Positions 58,277 to 64,000 of a stretch of DNA of 64,000 nt are shown piece by piece (within the stretch, counting starts at the first letter, position 1; each line of letters opens with the position of its first letter). The translations under genes were made by a program, and so were the position numbers. This stretch comes from Lonicera japonica (Eukaryota > Streptophyta > Magnoliopsida > Dipsacales > Caprifoliaceae). The notes beneath the pieces were generated by a model. That model saw nothing but the letters and a program-made list of their open reading frames with translations, was not told where the DNA came from and did no database searches. Location of the stretch: positions 78,465 through 142,464 of the forward strand of contig JAKCWG010000417.1 in assembly GCA_021464415.1 (NCBI GenBank), read 5' to 3'.

Positions 58277-60808
58277 ACAACAAAAGAAAAAGTGTAAAAA
58301 CCTTCACGATGAAACTTAAGTAATATAGATTATGAATCAAGATGATTCACTTCAAATAAACTTCTTTACACTATAAGATCTAATCAAATTCAGATTATTT
58401 AATTCCTATTAAAAAAAAAATTCAAATCACAGCATCTTCAGTTACAACTATCTAATTTTTATTCTTCTTGTAGTTTCTTTAGCTAAACTATCTAAAAGTA
58501 AATAAAAACATGACAGATGCACATACACATACACACATATGGCAAAGATTTAACCTTGAAACCACAAAACAATTTCACCAAATCATATACTCGTTACAAT
58601 TTATATACAAATCAACTAACATCAATTAAAAAAGGGTACGTGTATATATACATAGCAAGTAAATCCAATCGAAGATATATTTTTCTTAGTTATCAAAAAC
58701 TAAGAACTACCCTCTGTCATATTATTAGTTGTTAAGGGGGGCACGCAAATAACTGTTGACCAAACAACCTATGTACTACATTTTGACACATGGTGTACAT
58801 GAGTGTCTAAACTGGAATTACTCGCTGAGTATTTCAAACCCTTAAAATCAAATAACCCATATTTGAAAATACCTTAAATCGCAAGTAAGAGTAGAAGAGG
58901 GAAGAGATGGACATACTAAATAGAGTTTTGGAGGTGGGGGGAGAGTTTTTAGCGGCTGGGGAGAGGATAGATGGAAAGATTTCAATAGTGGAAATTGAGA
59001 TAGACAATAGACATGGAGAATGATGAGAGGGAGAAGTAGGGCATGCCGGATTGCGGGAGGGAGAGTGGTTTGAACACCCTTTTATTTTCTTCTTATTTTA
59101 TGATTTTAATTAATTAAAACTTAACTTAATTACTTCAATTATGGTTCTTAATCTAGACGGTGGTGGGGTGGTGTGTTTGTGACAAATTTTTGAAAAGTGA
59201 GAGGTGTAAAGTAGATAGAGCGTTTGTGACAAAAAAATGAGAGTACATTTATCACCCCTAAGATAATGGCAAAATATCTCATAAATGACATTTCACGCCA
59301 GCTCAAGTGCTTAATTTAAGATAGTCGCTTTTTAGTTTTCAAGTGAAAGAATAGATAGTAATGCTTCGGCCTATTTGTTATTTCTTTCTTAATATTTCAA
59401 GTTCTACATTAATTTCATGTGTTCATTTTTCTTTTCTTTTTTTAACATTACAACAAATTTTTATGCCACCTATTATGTTTCCCATTTTTGATTAGGTCTT
59501 AATGGTAGAAATTTTGATCACTGAATCAAACTTAAAAGAGGACGCCCTAGTCTTCACTGAAAAGATGATATCCTATGTTTCCATATTTAGTATCAGGTCC
59601 AATTACCACATTCTTTGGTAAGTTATTAGGGAATGTTTGATGGAGTTTTTGGGGGATTAATCCTAAATTCATATACTTGTCCGTCGGTTTCAGCAACCTA
59701 GCTAGCATCATTGAAGTTTTCATATCTTCCCGGTGTGTATTCCTGTCACTTAATGAACAATGGGCTCTCAATTAATAATTGTTTACCATTACTCCAAAAG
59801 TTCTTGTAAAATTTATACATTGTGTAAAATAAAAATAAAAATAGTGGTCTAACAGTCGCGTCAAATGGAGTTTTACAATAGAAATAACGTCAAAGTTCGT
59901 TCAACACAAACAAACAGAGAATTAGTAGCAAGAACATAGAATTTTGTTTTCTTTTATCGCACAAGGTAGATTGTAGAAGTCTGTTAAAATCTCAAAATGC
60001 AACTAAATAAAGGAAACATGTTCATTTTGAGGCTAATGCTTTATTTGAAAGCTGAAACATAAACAGAGAAAACCGAAAATACACGCTTCTTGCTTCTTTC
60101 CATTGCACCCGCAACGTTCACCTGCACAATGACGAACCCATCAGTAACGGTGGTTCTATAGCAAAATTAAGTATTGACTTTTCTGCCAAAGGTACAACTG
60201 TCAAAGCATAAAGCATACACAGCTTCTACATCTGGGAGAAAAGTGTTGCTCCCTCTGTTCCTACTTAGAAATCCATGTTTGAAAAAAGAGAAATAACTAT
60301 AACAGGACTGCAAATGTAATTGTCTAGGGGGGAAAGGGGAACAAAAAAGACAAACTTTAAGCAAGTCACAACTATTGAAGCTTACCATCATGAGCAAAAA
60401 AAATAAAAAAAAAATTATATGCATTCGGTGATCCACCAGGACATCAAATTTAGTTTCTTTCCAGTAGTTTTGATTAATTACACTGGAAATGAAATGCATT
60501 AAAAGTTGTTTTACATAGGAAAAATGTTCCACAAAAAATAAAGACTAAAAGAAAGGAGGGTTTTCAGGGTGGATTCAAAGGAATAAAATAAAATAAATAA
60601 ATTGTACCGTGGAAATTGGAAATGGAATCCTACAGAAATACAGGCAATAAAAAACAACTCAAAACAGAAACATGAAACTTGGCCATTTTCTGTTTGAAAT
60701 AAAAAAAATAAAAAAACCAAAAACAATCAGGTGAAATCACCAAATTATTCGAACATGACACAACAGCTTTAGGTTATACTTTCCAATTGAGACTCCTAAA
60801 AATGTGTA
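58277..60808. other. no gene recognised; possible minus-strand exon traces
   Basis: A minus-strand stretch at about 59547-59771 is open for 74 codons (MMLARLLKPTDKYMNLGL, NNLPKNVVIGPDTKYGNIGY) and looks coding-like, but I do not recognise it. Another possible minus-strand terminal exon follows GTCATTGTGCAG near 60122. A Stowaway-like left end (CTCCCTCTGTTCCTACTTAG) occurs near 60250 without a clear partner. Confidence 0.35.
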
Positions 60809-61007
60809 TCCTCTCTGTCTCATATTAGGAGTCCCAATTTCCTTTTTGAGATGCCTCCAATTTAAAAGTCCCATCTCTTTTTTGGACATTATCAATGCAC
60901 CATATCTCAACATAGAAAATAAATTTTACTCTTCACCATTGAATGAGTTGAAATTAGCGTGTTCTAAAAAGTGCAAGTCAAAGTTGGACTCTTAATTTGA
61001 GAGGGAA
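60809..61007. mobile_element. Stowaway MITE
   Basis: 199 bases flanked by TA. The left end TCCTCTCTGTCTCATATTAG and the reverse complement of the right end (TTCCCTCTCAAATTAAGAG) form imperfect inverted repeats ending in AGTCC. There is no coding capacity. Confidence 0.8.
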
Positions 61008-61856
61008 TATAATCTACTCGCAAAAGTTCAACAAATACCATATTCATACATATGATGAAATGCTATTCGATCATTCTCTTGTTATACATAGCTCAGTATA
61101 CAGCTAGTCAAACAACCTGCTAAGGGGACCATGCTCCCATGCTAAGGGTGTGTTACTGTATTTGGTTTATAGTCTAACTCTAAATCTAAGGTCTAATTGT
61201 GAAAAGGTTTCCTTCCTGATGCAACATTTAAATATGTAGAAGGCATTTTATTTGGGCCATTCTATTCTTATCTTTTTATTCTGAAAAAAACCATTATCAA
61301 AAAACACGAGGGAAGTTCCGAAATTTTACTTTCTTTGCAGATATCTCTGAGTGCATTCAGAATCCAAATGCAATACGACCACTAGCCAATTAATATTGTT
61401 TCAAAAAGCAAAACCCAACTATTTCAACCTGTGAAATCTAAATGCATTCCGAATCAGACTTCAGAGGTGAGAACAAACGAACAAAACGAACCTAAAGTTG
61501 CAGATTTGCAACTGAGAGCGAATACATGCACAATACTTTTCTGAATAAATATTGGCATGCATGGGGCACTGTTTTTGAATATTATTTTATTTTCAATTAG
61601 GTTTACTTGACTAACAAATATCTGATCCTTTTCCTATCATAAACCTAAGGCAGCTTGATATGGAGTTGCCAGCTCATCGGGCCACACATCTTTATTGAAA
61701 TTCTAGTAAAAAAACCTTGTGAGGAAATTATTTTGCTAACTGAGCACCATGTCATACAGCAGCAACTTGTCTCTTAACATGAAACAAGTCCCTCTATACA
61801 ATTTCAATGTGAGAAAAGAGAAATTCTAAAAAAAAAAAAATGATTTTTTCTTTATA
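61008..61856. other. no gene seen
   Basis: AT-rich, 850 bases, nothing recognised. An A run lies at about 61829-61840, just before the TRIM. Confidence 0.45.
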
Positions 61857-61861
61857 CATTT

Positions 61862-61933
61862 TGTTGAAGAGTATAATACATTGTTGGCCTACTACTTAGC
61901 AGCTTAAGTTTTTGGGAGAGATGGTTCCTAACA
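61862..61933 (+). repeat. TRIM LTR 1
   Basis: 72 bases, TG...CA. It has lost two bases relative to the other two copies (GTATAATACATTG against GTATGATATACATTG). Confidence 0.92.
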
Positions 61934-62098
61934 TGGTATTAAAGCTCAAGTTCTACAAGGTCTCGGGTTCGAATCCTCCCGCTTGCATTTGTTTCGCCCT
62001 TTGTGTTTGTGCATTATGCACGTTGTTGTTTGTGCACGAAGTGCACCTTTGGTTTCGTTTGTCTATCCACGTGCAAGTGGCTCGCACGTGAAAGGGAG

Positions 62099-62172
62099 TG
62101 TTAAAAAGTATGATATACATTGTTGGCCCACTACCTATCAGCCTAAGCTTTTAGGAGAGATGATTCCTAACA
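62099..62172 (+). repeat. TRIM LTR 2 (shared middle copy)
   Basis: 74 bases, preceded by the purine tract of segment 1 and followed by the primer-binding site of segment 2, so it serves both units. Confidence 0.92.
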
Positions 62173-62343
62173 TGGTATCAGAGTTCAGGTTCTACAAGGT
62201 CTCATGTTTGAATCCTCCTGCTTGCCTTTGTTTCCCCCTTTGTGTTTGTGCAGTATGCATGTTGTTGTTTGTGCACAAAGTGCACCTTTGATTTGGCCGG
62301 ATTGGCCTTTGGTTTCGTTTGTCCACTCGCACGTGAGGGGGAG

Positions 62344-62417
62344 TGTTGAAGAGTATGATATACATTGTTGGCCCACTACTTAACGGCTTAAGTATTGGGG
62401 AAAGATGGTTTCTAACA
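62344..62417 (+). repeat. TRIM LTR 3
   Basis: 74 bases, preceded by GTGAGGGGGAG and followed directly by the CATTT duplication. Confidence 0.92.
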
Positions 62418-62422
62418 CATTT

Positions 62423-62897
62423 AGAACTGTGTACAGGGTTCCTGGAGCCCCTGATTGTCAAGCCCACTAACCAAGCATGAGAACTTATACTAAGGGATAA
62501 AAGTAACATTCTCCTTGCAATGTGGGATCATATATTTTGTATGATAAAACGAAGAGAGAAAACTAGTGCTTTATACAAAGGTACAGTATGAAACATTTAC
62601 AACCCAGCTTATGTAGGAACTATGACTTGGAAGAAAAAACACTAACTTAACAATATTGCTATCTAAGTCCACTGAAAAAGCATTAGCGAGGCATCAGCAT
62701 CACACATATTTATTTTATTTACTATATTAGATGTTCAGCTAGATATGTTCACATCACATGCACTAAATCTTAGCCTACTGGACCATGAACATAAACTGCC
62801 CTATTTCACATTCTTGGGCAATTATTTGATCACTTATGCTATAGTACATAAAAACTAGTGGTAATCCATGCCTAAGACACTAGGGGTCTAATTTACC
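62423..62897. other. no gene seen
   Basis: AT-rich, nothing recognised. Confidence 0.45.
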
Positions 62898-63090
62898 CCC
62901 TTTTTTTTTGGTTTCCCAGGGTGTCCTCCGCTCGACAGCGGACACTAATCCCTTCGCTGATTGTAGGCACCTCGAAGGGTGGAACAGCTGGCCCAGAGAT
63001 TTAAGGCTGCTCCATGCCCAAGGCGGGGATCGAACCCCCGACACTTGGTTAAGGGAGGAGGAGCCCTTACCGCTCCACCACACCCCCCCT
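62898..63090 (-). mobile_element. tRNA-derived SINE
   Basis: On the minus strand the element starts near 63090 with an A-box-like region (GTGTGGTGGAGCGGTAAGG). About 45 bases on it has a B box (GGGTTCGATCCCCG). These are the internal RNA polymerase III promoter boxes of a tRNA. A unique body follows, with a short inverted pair (GTCCGCTGTCGAGCGGAGGAC), and then a run of A (plus-strand T run at about 62901-62909). The length of about 190 bases and this order are typical of plant SINEs. I do not see a full tRNA fold, so this is not a tRNA gene. Confidence 0.8.
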
Positions 63091-63485
63091 TTAAGCATCT
63101 TTAATCTCAACTCTTCAAAAAACATCTTTCATCCAAGTCCTCCAATGTTTTCACTTATGCATTCATGTCAACCCTTAAAAGGCAAATTTGGTTTAAGTCC
63201 TCTAATCTTTTCTCTAATACATACATCTCAAACCTTAAAATGGAAAATTTCATCTCATCCCTAAAATCATATATTATTAGGATTTAAAAACTACTCTCCT
63301 TATTATGTAGCATAAATGTCGTAAAATGCTTGCAAATGTTCGATCAGAAAAATTAAATATATGAAAACTATAGAATAGTAACATAAATACAGGCTGTGTT
63401 GCTGCAGTCCAGGTCTATGTGTATCCAACTTTGCTAACTAGCACTCACATTGGAACCAGTAACTTGTGTACCACCATATCAATTA
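63091..63485. other. no gene seen
   Basis: AT-rich. The phrase (C/T)AAGTCCTC(C/T)AAT(G/C)TTTTC recurs at about 63135 and 63195, an eroded duplication of about 60 bases. Confidence 0.4.
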
Positions 63486-63706
63486 CTCCCTCTGTCTCAA
63501 ATGAAGTGTCCCTCCTTAACTATACCACTCCATTAAAAAAAGAAAAAAAGAAAAAGCTAACTTCAACTAAATAAATGATCAAAAGGTAATAATTATTTAT
63601 CAATCTGGTACATTGATTATGTCCATGTCCCAACAAACAAATCAGACTTTTCATTTGAGATGCCCATAAAAAGGAAGGTGGGACTCCTAGTTTGAGAGGG
63701 AGGGAG
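63486..63706. mobile_element. Stowaway MITE
   Basis: 221 bases flanked by TA. The left end CTCCCTCTGTCTCAAATGAA and the reverse complement of the right end (CTCCCTCCCTCTCAAACTAG) are inverted repeats. The interior shares GGTACATTGATTATGTCC with the element at 2058. Confidence 0.85.
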
Positions 63707-64000
63707 TATCTACTATCAACTATCATGTAATATGTATTAAGCCCCAACAAGGGAAGTGATTTATTTTGGTAGAGATCTGTTAATTAGGCTAAGAAATGTA
63801 AAATCTAGCTACAAAAATAACCATGAAATCTATATGATGACGGATTACACAAAAATAAAAAAGTTCCACTCACATCTCAACACCGTTTGTTTTTTAATCC
63901 TAGTTCAGTAAGTTTGAAATATGCAATGCCAAACTTTCGAGAATACGGCCATGTATGAAGAAACTAAATTTGATGATTATACTTCACCATATGATTAATG
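63707..64000. other. no gene seen to the window edge
   Basis: AT-rich DNA, nothing recognised. Confidence 0.45.

Larger units (their letters stand above)
61862..62417 (+). mobile_element. tandem TRIM retrotransposon: three LTRs, two internal segments
   Basis: Three copies of a 72-74 base LTR (TGTTGAAGAGTAT...CTAACA) are separated by two internal segments of 165 and 171 bases. Each internal segment starts with a primer-binding site for initiator tRNA-Met (TGGTATTAAAGCTC, TGGTATCAGAGTTCAGG) and ends with a purine tract (CACGTGAAAGGGAG, CACGTGAGGGGGAG). The whole array is flanked by a perfect 5-base duplication CATTT (61857-61861 and 62418-62422). There is no protein coding capacity, so it depends on enzymes of other retrotransposons. 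Short frames in the region are chance. Confidence 0.92.

Noticed and set aside
62990..63090. Possible tRNA gene on the minus strand
   Set aside because: A and B boxes are present but there is no complete cloverleaf, and the sequence continues into a SINE body with an A tail.
1..64000. CRISPR arrays, bacterial operons, phage or plasmid modules
   Set aside because: Nothing of the kind; introns, TNL genes and plant transposons show a plant nuclear origin. The tandem repeats seen are minisatellites or transposon parts.

Overview
The window is nuclear DNA of a eudicot plant. It holds several TIR-NBS-LRR (TNL) exons with canonical GT-AG introns, a class missing from grasses. The intergenic DNA is AT-rich and packed with typical plant transposons (Ty1/copia, Ty3/gypsy of Athila type, LINE, SINE, TRIM, Stowaway, Tourist and Mutator-like elements). 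I cannot name the species.

Layout. 1-1632: the C-terminal LRR half of a CC-type NBS-LRR gene that enters from the left. 2809-3071: a possible two-exon gene tail. 5941-7995: broken TNL copy 1. 9591-10790: 5'-truncated LINE, minus strand. 12191-27367: a copia element on the minus strand, split by a 10.5-kb Athila-like gypsy element (13173-23724). 28900-30110: a LINE RNase H relic split by a Mutator-like element. 30741-31244: an inverted TIR-exon relic. 35072-40188: TNL copy 2, the only copy here with TIR, NBS and LRR-start exons all open and correctly phased (about 815 residues). 44495-45542: a fold-back Mutator-like element with a perfect 9-bp target duplication. 47434-50005: TNL copy 3, without a visible TIR exon. 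55562-56317: an intact TIR-only reading frame made by truncation of TNL copy 4. 57640-58276: minus-strand relics including an exon that resembles the eIF4E-binding segment of plant eIF(iso)4G. 61862-62417: a TRIM retrotransposon with three LTRs in tandem. 62898-63090: a tRNA-derived SINE.

How it fits together. This is an NLR cluster decaying and reshuffling under heavy transposon load. The TNL copies share the same intron positions and phases (after the TIR, after the NBS, and inside the LRR start). Copies 1-3 lose similarity to a full TNL at nearly the same place, early in the LRR. The likely products are truncated receptors (copy 2) and a TIR-only protein (copy 4), both keeping the glutamate that plant TIR enzymes need for NAD+ cleavage. 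I found no bacterial-type or clearly unprecedented system. The strongest leads are the tandem TRIM, the TIR-only gene, the poly-G and duplication structure inside a TNL intron, the inverted repeats around TNL copy 2 with a MITE present in one copy only, and the eIF(iso)4G-like exon.
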